Shown here in pieces: positions 1 through 8,445 of a stretch of 32,000 bases of DNA. The stretch comes from Bacteroidales bacterium (GTDB lineage: Bacteria > Bacteroidota > Bacteroidia > Bacteroidales > WCHB1-69): the NCBI GenBank assembly GCA_024400755.1, contig JAKSMG010000017.1, positions 1 through 32,000 on the forward strand, written 5' to 3'. The position numbers were made by a program, and so were the translations under genes. Under the pieces are notes generated by a model that worked only from the letters and a program-made list of their open reading frames with translations, was not told the origin of the DNA and did no database searches. Numbering within the stretch: the stretch's first letter is position 1; every line of letters starts with the position of its first letter.

Positions 1-21
1 TTAATTACAGGAATAAACTTA

Positions 22-393
22 TTAATAAACAGTCCAACTTTTAGGGTTCGCCTCATATTCGCGTCTCAATTCTGCGTTTTCACTGAAAAACAATCTGTCA
101 ATGTTTTGCACAAGACTTTCCTGTGGATTCAACAGACTGAGGTAGTAGGCCACACCGCCAAAAGTCATATAGCATTGCAATATGCTAAGTCTGTTCCATG
201 GAAAACCTTTGGCTATCAAGTATTTTTCCGTTTCGCCAAGCGTAAATTGACGAAGGCACATTTCGTGCGTGATACGGTTGTGCAATCCCCCTTTTGCGTC
301 AATAATGTTTTTAATCATCCAAGATGTGGCTGAACCGCAGACAATGAGTTTAATATTGTCGTGTAAGGAAGCCCAACTATTCCAAAAATACAT
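22..393 (-). pseudogene. AAA-family ATPase (DUF4143/DUF234-type) internal fragment
   Basis: This is about 123 codons of the middle of a Bacteroidota ATP-binding protein of the archaeal-like AAA group. Recognisable stretches are YFWNSWAS, LIVCGSATSWMI, KGGLHNRIT and FTLGETEKYL, followed by WNRLSILQCYMTFGGVAYYL and QNIDRLFF. Intact members are roughly 400-500 residues, with a Walker A motif near the N terminus and a DNA-binding C-terminal part; both are absent here. The open frame continues upstream to 531, but that stretch is only translated inverted repeats (404-501), so I place the edge of the gene relic near the Met at 393. The frame closes at 22 with unrelated residues. I infer a decayed remnant truncated at both ends. 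Confidence 0.75.
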
Positions 394-403
394 TTTTTTC
401 TCG

Positions 404-448
404 AGTTTTACCCAAATCGATGATTTTTTTATCGTTTTGGGTAAAACT
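404..448. repeat. Inverted repeat 1 (AGTTTTACCC arms)
   Basis: Left arm AGTTTTACCCAAATCGAT and right arm ATCGTTTTGGGTAAAACT are complementary at 17 of 18 positions around a T-rich loop. A second, similar hairpin follows at 454. Both lie just upstream of the ATPase fragment on the minus strand. They could be a transcription terminator pair, an operator, or a small mobile palindrome. Confidence 0.75.
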
Positions 449-453
449 GATAT

Positions 454-501
454 GAGTTTTACCCAGATTGACGATTTTTTTTGCCGACTTGGGTAAAACT
501 C
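454..501. repeat. Inverted repeat 2 (GAGTTTTACCC arms)
   Basis: Arms GAGTTTTACCC (454-464) and GGGTAAAACTC (491-501) enclose a T8-containing loop. The left half is a diverged direct copy of the left half of the hairpin at 404, so the two palindromes form a tandem pair. Confidence 0.75.
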
Positions 502-573
502 AATTATTCTGTTTTTTGACGTCAAGAACATCTTTCCTGGCAGTGATGGTATTTTCAGATTAAATTCCGCTTT

Positions 574-1071
574 CTATTCCAAAATCCGCAATGCGATGGC
601 GGCACACGCCTCCGCATCCGCCAAGGCGTGATGATGATGCTCCAAATTATAGCCACAGGCCGCAGAAACAGTCTGCAACTGCAGGTTTTCCAAAGACTTA
701 CCAAAATGCCTTCTCGCCGCTCTGTAGGTACAATAAAACTGATAATCAGGATAGTCCATCCGGTACGACTTGAATACCGCCTTCAAACAGCTCTCGTCAA
801 ACTGGCTGTTGTGCGCCACCAACGGCAGTCCCTCTATTTTGGGTGCCAACTGCTCCCACACCTGCGGAAAAATCGGGGCATCGTCTGTGTCTTCATTCGA
901 CAAGCCGTGTACCCGCTGACAATAATAGTTATAAAAATTGGGCTCAGGTTTGATCAAACTGTAAAAACTGTCCACCACCTCGCCTTCACGCACCACTACC
1001 ACGCCTACACTACAAACACTCGTCGGTGCGAAATTGGCAGTCTCAAAATCTATGGCAGCAAAATCCTTCAT
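574..1071 (-). CDS. DnaQ-like 3'-5' exonuclease (DEDDh family)
   Basis: A 165-residue single-domain exonuclease of the DNA polymerase III epsilon type. All catalytic positions are visible. Exo I is DFET with D8 and E10. Exo II is HNSQFDE with D92. Exo III is HHALADA with H147 and D152, which makes it DEDDh. It is shorter than full epsilon subunits and lacks a polymerase-binding tail, so it is probably a stand-alone cytoplasmic nuclease trimming 3' ends of DNA or RNA. The start has the canonical MKDFAAIDFET opening. It is divergent from miaB with a 219 bp gap and has a candidate -7 box at 1096. The exact substrate cannot be told from sequence. Confidence 0.88.
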   Translation of the reverse strand: MKDFAAIDFETANFAPTSVCSVGVVVVREGEVVDSFYSLIKPEPNFYNYYCQRVHGLSNEDTDDAPIFPQVWEQLAPKIEGLPLVAHNSQFDESCLKAVFKSYRMDYPDYQFYCTYRAARRHFGKSLENLQLQTVSAACGYNLEHHHHALADAEACAAIALRILE

Positions 1072-1095
1072 TTTCTAACGTCATTTTTTAATTTA

Positions 1096-1103
1096 CAAAA
1101 ATA
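1096..1103 (-). promoter_or_regulatory. Bacteroidota -7 box for the DnaQ-like gene
   Basis: The minus strand reads TATTTTTG, matching TAnnTTTG, 25 bp upstream of the start codon. A second match lies at 1138-1145. No convincing -33 TTG is seen at the usual distance from either. Confidence 0.4.
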
Positions 1104-1154
1104 CAACATAAAATAATACTATCTGTATTATCTTGTGCAAAAATAGCACAAGGG

Positions 1155-1173
1155 TGTGCCCTTTTAGGGCACA
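1155..1173. other. Short hairpin in divergent intergenic region
   Basis: TGTGCCC and GGGCACA form a perfect 7-bp stem with a 5-nt loop between two divergent genes. A terminator role is therefore unlikely. It could be an operator or a transcript hairpin. Confidence 0.45.
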
Positions 1174-1202
1174 GGTTCTAAAACGCACGATTGTGCCTCT
1201 CT

Positions 1203-1251
1203 ACTATCCCCTATTACCTATTACTTGTTACTTATTACCTATTACCTAAAA
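1203..1251. repeat. TTACCTA-type short-period repeat
   Basis: A run of imperfect 7-8 bp units (TATTACC, TTACTTG, TTACTTA, TTACCTA) fills the gap before miaB. The same motif, usually as GGTAATA on the plus strand, recurs near 11606, 22799, 25600, 26250 and 30015, always between genes. Confidence 0.7.
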
Positions 1252-1278
1252 CACCGTCAATTATTCAAAACTTTTATA

Positions 1279-1286
1279 TAACTTTG
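1279..1286 (+). promoter_or_regulatory. -7 box of miaB, giving a leaderless or near-leaderless mRNA
   Basis: TAACTTTG matches the Bacteroidota TAnnTTTG box and ends only 4 bp before the miaB ATG. With transcription normally starting about 5-7 bp downstream of this box, the mRNA would begin at or next to the start codon. Confidence 0.55.
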
Positions 1287-1290
1287 CAAT

Positions 1291-2610
1291 ATGAAAAATT
1301 TATTTATAGAAACATACGGTTGCCAAATGAATGTTGCTGATAGTGAGGTGGTTGCATCTATCCTATCAGCCGAATACCAAATTTGCGACAACATCAAGAA
1401 TGCCGACCTCATCCTTTTGAATACCTGCTCCGTCCGCGACCACGCCGAGCAACGCATTAGAAAACGCCTCAACGAATTAGGAGCCCTGAAAAAGAAAAAG
1501 GCAGGACTTCAAATCGGCCTGCTGGGCTGCATGGCCGAGCGTGTCAAGGAAAAGCTGCTCCACGAAGAAACGGCTTTGGATTTCATTGCCGGTCCCGACG
1601 CCTACCGGAGTCTGCCCGCCCTCATCCAAGAGTCGGCTTTCGGCAAAACCGCCTTCAATGTTTTACTCTCCACCGAAGAGACTTACGACGACATTGAGCC
1701 CATTCGCTACGACACGAACGGCATTTCGGCATTTATCTCCATTATGCGCGGCTGCAACAATTTTTGCAGCTACTGCGTCGTGCCCTACACCCGCGGTCGT
1801 GAGCGCAGCCGCAGCTCTGAAACCATCATTCGCGAAGCTCAACAATTAATAGATCAAGGCTATAAGGAAATCACTTTGTTGGGACAGAATGTCAATTCTT
1901 ATTGCTCGAACGAGAACAGCGAGGTGGTCAATTTCGCCAAATTGCTCGAAAAAGTGGCGTTGCTGTCTCCCAAGGTGCGCGTGCGTTTCGCCACTTCGCA
2001 TCCCAAAGACATTTCCGATGAGCTCATTGAAACCATTGCCAAATACGACAACTGCTGCAAATACATCCATTTGCCCGTTCAGGCCGGCAGCAACGTGATG
2101 CTCAAGCGAATGAATCGCGTCTATACCCGCGAATACTACCTGGAACGCATCGCCACCATCAAACGGCTGATACCGGATTGCGCCATTGCCACCGACATTA
2201 TCGCCGGCTTCAGTGGCGAGACCGAAGAAGACCATCAGGCCACCTTGTCGCTGATGAAAGAAGTGGGCTACTGCGCCGCCTATATGTTCAAGTACTCTGA
2301 ACGCGACTGCACAATGGCCGCCAAACGCTTCCCCGACGACATTCCCGACGAGGTCAAGGGCCGCCGACTGGAAGAAATCATCGCGCTGCAACAGGATTTG
2401 TCGTTGGCACACAATCAAAAAGACATAGGCAAAACCTTTGAAGTGCTGGTAGAAGGTGCCTCCAAACGCGATGCCAACGAATATTTCGGTCGCAACAGCC
2501 AAAACAAGGTCATCATCTTCCCGAAAGAAAATGCGAAAATCGGCGACTACGTGATGGTGACCGTCCAATCCTGCTCACCCGCTACGCTGAAAGGCGTTTT
2601 GGCCAAATAA
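1291..2610 (+). CDS. miaB: tRNA-2-methylthio-N6-dimethylallyladenosine synthase MiaB
   Basis: A 439-residue radical SAM methylthiotransferase that converts i6A37 to ms2i6A37 in tRNAs reading UNN codons. The N-terminal UPF0004 domain carries the three cluster ligands C11 (YGCQMN), C46 (NTCSVR) and C80 (GCMAER). The radical SAM motif is CNNFCSYC with C155, C159 and C162. A TRAM RNA-binding domain occupies about residues 375-439. Length and opening (MKNLFIETYGCQMNVADSE) match the family, so the start is secure even though no ribosome-binding site is visible. The next gene starts 8 bp after the stop, so the two are probably cotranscribed. Confidence 0.97.
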   Translation: MKNLFIETYGCQMNVADSEVVASILSAEYQICDNIKNADLILLNTCSVRDHAEQRIRKRLNELGALKKKKAGLQIGLLGCMAERVKEKLLHEETALDFIAGPDAYRSLPALIQESAFGKTAFNVLLSTEETYDDIEPIRYDTNGISAFISIMRGCNNFCSYCVVPYTRGRERSRSSETIIREAQQLIDQGYKEITLLGQNVNSYCSNENSEVVNFAKLLEKVALLSPKVRVRFATSHPKDISDELIETIAKYDNCCKYIHLPVQAGSNVMLKRMNRVYTREYYLERIATIKRLIPDCAIATDIIAGFSGETEEDHQATLSLMKEVGYCAAYMFKYSERDCTMAAKRFPDDIPDEVKGRRLEEIIALQQDLSLAHNQKDIGKTFEVLVEGASKRDANEYFGRNSQNKVIIFPKENAKIGDYVMVTVQSCSPATLKGVLAK

Positions 2611-2618
2611 AAAAAGCC

Positions 2619-3845
2619 ATGCTGCTCATCCTGTCACCCCAAAATTCACCTCGACTTGACTATGTTTGCCACGTCATTTTCAAGTTGATACTGAATTTGG
2701 ATTATGCCATTACACAGAATGAGCAAACATACCAACAACACCAGGATTTCAAACTTCGCTATCTTCCGAAGTCGAACATACTCTTTGAAAAAGACATCCG
2801 CCCGCAGGATGAGAATTTGCTTTTGCAGGACAAACCGGCCTTGGCATTCTTCCTGCTAAGCAATTACGAAGAATACCTCCCCGACTGCCCCCGAGACAAG
2901 CACGGAAGAATTGTTCACGAACAATCGTTTGTGGTCAAACATAAACTATACAATCAAGCCGTTGTCCATCGTATCGCACTGAAATACAAAGAATTACTCA
3001 TAAAGCAAAAACCTTCCTTTCAGTGGAAAGAACGGAAATACCGCTTTGTTCCCACGTTTGACGTGGATATTGCCTACGCTTTCAAAGGCAAGAGTTTTGG
3101 CCATTTTTGCGGTGCGTTGGTCAAATCACTGTTGAAAGGCAAAATACAAAATGCCAAAAACATCCTCAACGCCCGGTTTTCAAAAGATTTTAATGATCCT
3201 TACGATTTTTACGAAAATGAAAAGGCTTTGTGCACACAACATCAAGTCAAGCCCAGATATTTTGTGCTGGCTTGCCGCCGCACTTTGTACGACCGCAACA
3301 TATCGCCCCAAACACCAGTTTTTGACGCTTTAATTCAGCAATTACAATCATTTGCCGACATTGGCTTACATACATCTTATTATGCTGAAAATCTGAATGA
3401 CATTCTTCAGCAGAAAAAAACATTGGAAAACAAAACGCAAACCCGCATTTTTTCATCGCGTCAGCATTTTTTGAAGGAAAAAATGCCGCAAACCTTCCAA
3501 AACTTGATAGCGGCAGGCATTTCCGATGATTTCAGTCTCGGTTTCTACGACCGCATCGGTTTTCGCAACGGAATGGCCGTTCCATTTCCCTTTTTCGACT
3601 TAAAAAAAGAAGAAAAAACAGAACTGACCCTTCATCCCCTGCTATTTATGGACTCCGCCGCCATTCCAACCAATTTTTCTGAAACAGATTATTGGAAAAA
3701 CCTGCAAGCCCTAATTCAAGAAGTGCAAACGATGGGTGGAGAAATGACAGCCCTTTGGCACAACAACTTTATGCCCAAAGGTTCAAAAGAAGAGGCACTG
3801 TTCAAAGCCAGTTTCGAGAAAATGGCCCAAGCCGCCCTTATTTAG
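2619..3845 (+). CDS. Polysaccharide deacetylase-like family protein
   Basis: A 408-residue protein resembling the Bacteroidota polysaccharide-deacetylase-like proteins usually found beside miaB. The motif VPTFDVDIAYAFK near residues 144-156 places two Asp residues (D148, D150) where NodB-fold deacetylases bind metal. A C-terminal ALWHNNFM may supply a further metal ligand. The N-terminal ~135 residues form a separate domain of unknown role. No signal peptide is evident. It starts 8 bp after miaB. The stop overlaps the convergent peptidase gene by 8 bp. Family assignment is fairly sure; activity and substrate are inferred only. Confidence 0.7.
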   Translation: MLLILSPQNSPRLDYVCHVIFKLILNLDYAITQNEQTYQQHQDFKLRYLPKSNILFEKDIRPQDENLLLQDKPALAFFLLSNYEEYLPDCPRDKHGRIVHEQSFVVKHKLYNQAVVHRIALKYKELLIKQKPSFQWKERKYRFVPTFDVDIAYAFKGKSFGHFCGALVKSLLKGKIQNAKNILNARFSKDFNDPYDFYENEKALCTQHQVKPRYFVLACRRTLYDRNISPQTPVFDALIQQLQSFADIGLHTSYYAENLNDILQQKKTLENKTQTRIFSSRQHFLKEKMPQTFQNLIAAGISDDFSLGFYDRIGFRNGMAVPFPFFDLKKEEKTELTLHPLLFMDSAAIPTNFSETDYWKNLQALIQEVQTMGGEMTALWHNNFMPKGSKEEALFKASFEKMAQAALI

Positions 3846-5109
3846 AATAGTAAAGGATGGCGTCTTCAAGAGCATCCATACAAACCGGACAATAATGATT
3901 ATAGATAATCTGGTGCATCGTGCAATGCATCGACGGACGGAAAACGCCTTCCGCCACATAGCCGCCACCTTCGAAAACGCCAAGCTTTTCCATGTATTCC
4001 TCTATCGCGGGAGTAGGTATCGGCATACCCGGCTCAATCATATATTTCCATTTTGAATCAAAATCCACCAAAGTCGTTAAATTAGGTTCTATCGGCTCCA
4101 CATCTTCGGGATAAAAATCACGAGTAGAAACTTCAGACTGATAATATTCATCGCCCAGACCACCAATCAAGTGTCCCATTTCGTGTACGATGACATAATC
4201 AGAATGTTCGCCTTCATTATTCACGGTACAATAATAATTATAGATGCCGCCACCACCATATTTTTTGCTGTTGCAAATCAAAATAATGAAATCGTATGGA
4301 GCGTCATCGGCGATAGCGTGCATTTTCCAAACATTCAGACACATCAAATAGCGGTCGAGGTCAATGACATTGTAGCTGCAATTCAGAAGCGTTTTCTTGA
4401 AAATCTTTGCATTGGGATCCGTAACTCCCGATTCCTCAGAATAACCTTCAATAGCCCGAATATTCACGTGGTCGGCCATTTCCTTATAAGGAGAGCACTC
4501 CATAATGTGTTTCGTAAAGCGCTTGAAGTCGGCCATCATTTCCTTCTTATCGTCCTTGGTATAGCCATCAGGAATAAACAAAATGTCGATGGCGTCGCGG
4601 GAATCGGCGGCGACGTGCAAATTCTTGACTTTATACTCCTTCTTCATTGGTTGGCAGGCCGTACTTTGCGGGTCAAACGAACCCTGGAACAATTCGGTGG
4701 GACGATTGTGACGGTCGAAACCCGTAAACTTGTATTTTACCAACATCTTGGGCATTGGAAAACGCACGCATTCCTCAAAAGTGGCCACTTCCTTTTCACC
4801 ACGCTCCGTGGTGCGATACTCGTAAAAAAGACAGTCGCTGCTACGACTATAAATCAACTTGCCGGACAACGCATCAAAAACCTCAAACATCAAGGTCCCA
4901 TGACGTTCAAATTCCACCAAATGGGACACGGTTCCCGTCCATTGTTCACCTACATAATAATTTTCAATCTCAATTTTCTCGCTCTTGCTGTTCCCAATAT
5001 GCTTATAATCAATACGGACAGTCTTGTTTTCAAAATAATAATCAAAATTCTGAGCAAACAAGCCCATCGTCATAATAAGTAGGGCAAATGTAATAAATAT
5101 TTTACGCAT
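3838..5109 (-). CDS. Secreted M64 (IgA-peptidase-like) metallopeptidase
   Basis: A 423-residue zinc peptidase. I start it at the Met at 5109, because MRKIFITFALLIMTMGLFAQ is a clear signal peptide and this start lies 1 bp after the preceding stop; the frame is open 25 codons further upstream but lies inside that gene. An N-terminal beta-rich domain (about 21-165) precedes the catalytic domain. That domain contains ILFIPDGYT and HEMGHLIGGLGDEY, with H309, E310 and H313 and a downstream Asp (D320) as expected zinc and catalytic residues of M64. It is last in a three-gene operon with the L,D-transpeptidase and aminotransferase. Known M64 members cleave IgA or other host proteins in some species; the substrate here is unknown. 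Confidence 0.88.
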   Translation of the reverse strand: MRKIFITFALLIMTMGLFAQNFDYYFENKTVRIDYKHIGNSKSEKIEIENYYVGEQWTGTVSHLVEFERHGTLMFEVFDALSGKLIYSRSSDCLFYEYRTTERGEKEVATFEECVRFPMPKMLVKYKFTGFDRHNRPTELFQGSFDPQSTACQPMKKEYKVKNLHVAADSRDAIDILFIPDGYTKDDKKEMMADFKRFTKHIMECSPYKEMADHVNIRAIEGYSEESGVTDPNAKIFKKTLLNCSYNVIDLDRYLMCLNVWKMHAIADDAPYDFIILICNSKKYGGGGIYNYYCTVNNEGEHSDYVIVHEMGHLIGGLGDEYYQSEVSTRDFYPEDVEPIEPNLTTLVDFDSKWKYMIEPGMPIPTPAIEEYMEKLGVFEGGGYVAEGVFRPSMHCTMHQIIYNHYCPVCMDALEDAILYYSK

Positions 5110-5110
5110 T

Positions 5111-6958
5111 TTATTGATTTTTAATAAGATAATTAATATTTTCGTCTTTATAATAAACATCATCCCGATATTGAATACAATCATTATCTCCTACGAAACA
5201 AGTGTAATATTCAATATAGAGCGGCATTTTGTTTTCCAAACGGATAGAGGTGGGACGGATTTTCCGGTAAAAATGCTTTTTTTCGGCAGATAAATTCTCA
5301 TAATATTTTTCTTCCCGTTCTTCCTTATTTTTCAAAAACTCCTCGCCCTCCTCAGTCGTTGGCGCATTGCCCACGATAATGCCCAACTCTTCGATTCTCT
5401 GTTCATCAAATTCATTCATCTCGTATAGAATCGCGGCTAAATCAAAAGGATTTTCCACCCTGACGCAACCGTGACTGATGGCACGCTTACGCCGTTTAAA
5501 CGCTGACTTGTTATTGGTGTCATGTAAATAAACGGATTCGGTATTGGCAAAGTCAAACTTCACCAAACCCAAGGCATTGTATTTGCCTGACGACTGAATC
5601 AGCCGATACGGAATATTTTTTCTATTTACCTTATGCCAATTTATGGAATCAGGAACAATATTTTTTCGACTTTTTGCGTGAATAACATATAAATGTTCCT
5701 TATTGATGACGGCAGTATTGCTCTTCAACAACTTCGGATAATATTCATCTTTGAGAATAGAATAAGGAATATTCCATTCGGGATTGAGCACAATACGGCT
5801 GATTTCGCTGGTCAGAAGCGGCGTTTCGGACTTAAACGGACGGATGAGCCCGTTTTTATAGCGTTCGTCGTCGCCATTCGGATTTTGAGATTTTCCGCAG
5901 CAGATATTGGTCGTCAAAACCTTTTCTCCCTGACGAAAAACGCTGAGCGTAAAATCAGGCAGATTGACAGCAATATAGTCTGCGCCTTTCTGGGGCAGCA
6001 CCTTCCATCTGAGACGTTCCATATTGACCGACAGTTTGTCGATATAGTACGAAATCGGGCGATTGAGTTTCTCGACCGTTTCCACGTCCAGATCCGGACT
6101 TTCCGGAATGGCATTATTGGCTCTGAACAGGTTGACCGCCGCCATCACCATATCGGACAAGGTATCCGTAGGCACAAAAACCTGTGGTAGTTCCCCTGTT
6201 AATTGGAGGCGCTGACACAATAACAGAATCATTTGATCCTTCTGATTCAAGGATAAATTTTTAGCCGCCAAAGGTTCGAAAAGAGAATCTTTGAGCGGAT
6301 AGAGACGCAGCAATTCCTGTCTCAGGTGCAGGTAAGCCGAATCTTGTGGCGCCATCACAGCCAGAGTCGGGGTCAGTGCCGACCATTGATGCAGCAATCC
6401 GACCACAAATGCCGAATCGGCAGTTTGCGCTTGATTAAACCACTTGTTGCCATTGACCAGCTTAGGATCGGTAGCACCAAAACGCAATGCGTTGGCATAC
6501 TGCACATAAGCCAAAGTCAAATGTTTTTCAAGATGGAACAAGGCAGGATATAAAGTTTCCGCTGAATTATCCAACTGATGATTTTTCAGCAAACTGATAC
6601 AAGAATCAAGCTCTTCCAAATGAAAAAGAGATGATGGCAGTCCGTGCGTATAAGATTCTGATAAAAAGAGAAATAAGGTATCAATTTTATGTTCCTGCAA
6701 GCCGTTCAGGGTCCACAGCGGCTCATAAGCGCGCTGTTGGTAGAACTGCTTGACCGCATTACCGTAAAAGACAAAGTCAGGAGACAAGGCGTTTATCTCC
6801 TGACTTAGGTATTGTTGATAATCCTTCTTGTTAAACGAAGAGTATTCATCGAACCAATGCGGTATAGGTTCTACCTCCGTATTCTTGGTTTTACAAGACA
6901 ATAAAAGCAAGAGGAAAAGTGCGACGGCAAACTTTTCCCAGAAGGATTTTTGGATCAT
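5111..6958 (-). CDS. Lipoprotein L,D-transpeptidase, YcbB/LdtD-like
   Basis: A 615-residue peptidoglycan cross-linking enzyme. The N terminus is a lipoprotein signal ending LLLLSC, with C22 as the lipidated Cys. An N-terminal scaffold region (about 40-300) is followed by SVNMERLRW, typical of YcbB proteins, then the YkuD catalytic domain. That domain has H479 and the SHGCVRV motif with nucleophile C498. Such enzymes make 3-3 meso-diaminopimelate cross-links in the periplasm. The start codon shares one base with the aminotransferase stop (TAATG on the minus strand), which implies translational coupling. The tail after the catalytic domain (about 520-615) is charged and longer than usual. Confidence 0.92.
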   Translation of the reverse strand: MIQKSFWEKFAVALFLLLLLSCKTKNTEVEPIPHWFDEYSSFNKKDYQQYLSQEINALSPDFVFYGNAVKQFYQQRAYEPLWTLNGLQEHKIDTLFLFLSESYTHGLPSSLFHLEELDSCISLLKNHQLDNSAETLYPALFHLEKHLTLAYVQYANALRFGATDPKLVNGNKWFNQAQTADSAFVVGLLHQWSALTPTLAVMAPQDSAYLHLRQELLRLYPLKDSLFEPLAAKNLSLNQKDQMILLLCQRLQLTGELPQVFVPTDTLSDMVMAAVNLFRANNAIPESPDLDVETVEKLNRPISYYIDKLSVNMERLRWKVLPQKGADYIAVNLPDFTLSVFRQGEKVLTTNICCGKSQNPNGDDERYKNGLIRPFKSETPLLTSEISRIVLNPEWNIPYSILKDEYYPKLLKSNTAVINKEHLYVIHAKSRKNIVPDSINWHKVNRKNIPYRLIQSSGKYNALGLVKFDFANTESVYLHDTNNKSAFKRRKRAISHGCVRVENPFDLAAILYEMNEFDEQRIEELGIIVGNAPTTEEGEEFLKNKEEREEKYYENLSAEKKHFYRKIRPTSIRLENKMPLYIEYYTCFVGDNDCIQYRDDVYYKDENINYLIKNQ

Positions 6959-8262
6959 TAATGATTTGCTTTGAATGCTTTTAATCTTTCTTCAAGCGCA
7001 GGGAATTGATTTCTGTTGACCAAAGAAACGCAGGCACGGAGACCTTCGGTTCTTTCGCTGCCCGTAATAGACAAAGCGATGGCGCTGATGCCATAGTACA
7101 AAAATTCCTTCAACAGTTGTTCGCCGCTCATACCTGGGTATGCCAGCGTAAAATAGAAGCCATCGGCCAATGGTTTGTCTCCATCCTTATCATATACGAT
7201 GACGAAGCCATTGTCGAGGAACATTTTCTTCATAATAGCCGCTTTTTCGGCATATTCTTTTACATCGTCCAAATAATTGTAGGTGCCGTTGTTGCAAGCT
7301 TTCAAGATAGCAGCCAAGGCATATTGAGCTGAATGTGAAGTACCTGAACTGATGGCGTAAACGGTTCCATAAATGATGGCCCTACCCAATTTCGGAGTTC
7401 CGAAATAAGGAACGAGGTCTGGAAATTCGCTATTATACAATTTATTGGACAAAATCAGCAAAGCGATACGTTCACCGGCATAACTAAAGGCCTTTGAACC
7501 GGAAATCATCAATGCGTAATTGTCGGTGTATTTGCCAACGGAAGGCTGGAAAACGCCGGGTTTGGAAATATCACGACGGAAATCCATACCGAAATAGGCA
7601 AGGTCTTCGAAAACGAAAACGTCATATTTGTTGGCCATTTCGCCGATAATCTGCAATTCCTCTTCCGTCAAGCAAACCCAAGAAGGATTGTTAGGGTTGG
7701 AATACATAATAGAATGGATATTTCCGTTTTTGAGATAGCTTTCGAGTTTGTCTCTCAACTTGGTGCCACGATAATTATAGACATCAAAAGTTTCGTATTT
7801 GAGACCCAGTACGCGGTGTTGTTGTTTTTGCACTGGGAAACCGGGGTCGATAAACAGCGTGGTGTCGCGTTCCTTGCGAGCACGAACGAAGGTCATAAAA
7901 CCGGCCATACCGGCCATCATTGAACCGACTGTAGGAATACAGCAGGCGGGATCCACATCCAGGTCGATAAAGTTTTTCACGAACTTGGCAGCTTCCTCTT
8001 TCAATTCCACCGTACCGTCGATATCGGGATAAATAGCAGCCACGCCGTCCTGCAAGGCCTTGATTTGCGCATCCACGCCGATTTTGCAGGCAGGAAGACC
8101 TGGAATGCCCATTTCCATTCTCACGAATTTCTCGCCACTGGCGTTCTCAATATCGTTAATCAGACGCTTGATTTCACGAATAGAGGCTTTACCTACTTCA
8201 TTAATGCCACTACCGGCCACAATTTTGTCAACAATTTCTGCTGGGATGGGAGTATTTTTCAT
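6958..8262 (-). CDS. PLP-dependent class I/II aminotransferase
   Basis: A 434-residue fold-type I aminotransferase. Visible active-site elements are SNPNNPSW (about 188-195), FEDLAY with D220 for the pyridine nitrogen, and SGSKAFSYAGERI with the Schiff-base lysine K257 and phosphate-binding R265. It resembles aspartate or aromatic aminotransferases, but the substrate cannot be assigned. It is the first gene of an operon with the L,D-transpeptidase and M64 peptidase, transcribed from a good promoter at 8312-8341. A role in supplying amino acids for cell-wall or protein turnover would be speculation. Confidence 0.9.
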   Translation of the reverse strand: MKNTPIPAEIVDKIVAGSGINEVGKASIREIKRLINDIENASGEKFVRMEMGIPGLPACKIGVDAQIKALQDGVAAIYPDIDGTVELKEEAAKFVKNFIDLDVDPACCIPTVGSMMAGMAGFMTFVRARKERDTTLFIDPGFPVQKQQHRVLGLKYETFDVYNYRGTKLRDKLESYLKNGNIHSIMYSNPNNPSWVCLTEEELQIIGEMANKYDVFVFEDLAYFGMDFRRDISKPGVFQPSVGKYTDNYALMISGSKAFSYAGERIALLILSNKLYNSEFPDLVPYFGTPKLGRAIIYGTVYAISSGTSHSAQYALAAILKACNNGTYNYLDDVKEYAEKAAIMKKMFLDNGFVIVYDKDGDKPLADGFYFTLAYPGMSGEQLLKEFLYYGISAIALSITGSERTEGLRACVSLVNRNQFPALEERLKAFKANH

Positions 8263-8311
8263 TATGTAAGTTTTTATGAATAATAATATTAAGGTCTCAA
8301 CAAATTTGGAG

Positions 8312-8341
8312 CAAAGATACTAAATTTTTTGATTAGTTCAA
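8312..8341 (-). promoter_or_regulatory. Promoter of the aminotransferase operon
   Basis: The minus strand carries TTG at -33 and TATCTTTG at -7 (plus coordinates 8312-8319), separated by 19 bp. This is an essentially consensus Bacteroidota promoter. The 5' untranslated region would be about 45 nt. Confidence 0.75.
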
Positions 8342-8445
8342 CAAATTAAAAATGATTACTTGATTTATATCATCAATAGACAAAACAAGCATAGTCTCAG
8401 TTATTTTGAACCAAGAACCATCATTTTTTCTAAGGAAGAAAATAT

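Noticed and set aside
394-531. Upstream extension of the ATPase fragment frame
   Set aside because: It is the translation of two inverted repeats, giving duplicated SSIWVKL, and has no similarity to the ATPase family.
1846-2568. 240-codon minus-strand frame
   Set aside because: Antisense shadow of miaB; rich in Phe, His, Gly and Val as expected for a reverse frame.
4171-5082. Long open frame of 303 codons on the plus strand
   Set aside because: It is fully antisense to the well-supported M64 peptidase gene and has no recognisable domain.
5110-5184. Longer N terminus for the M64 peptidase
   Set aside because: It would lie inside the L,D-transpeptidase coding region and would bury the signal peptide.
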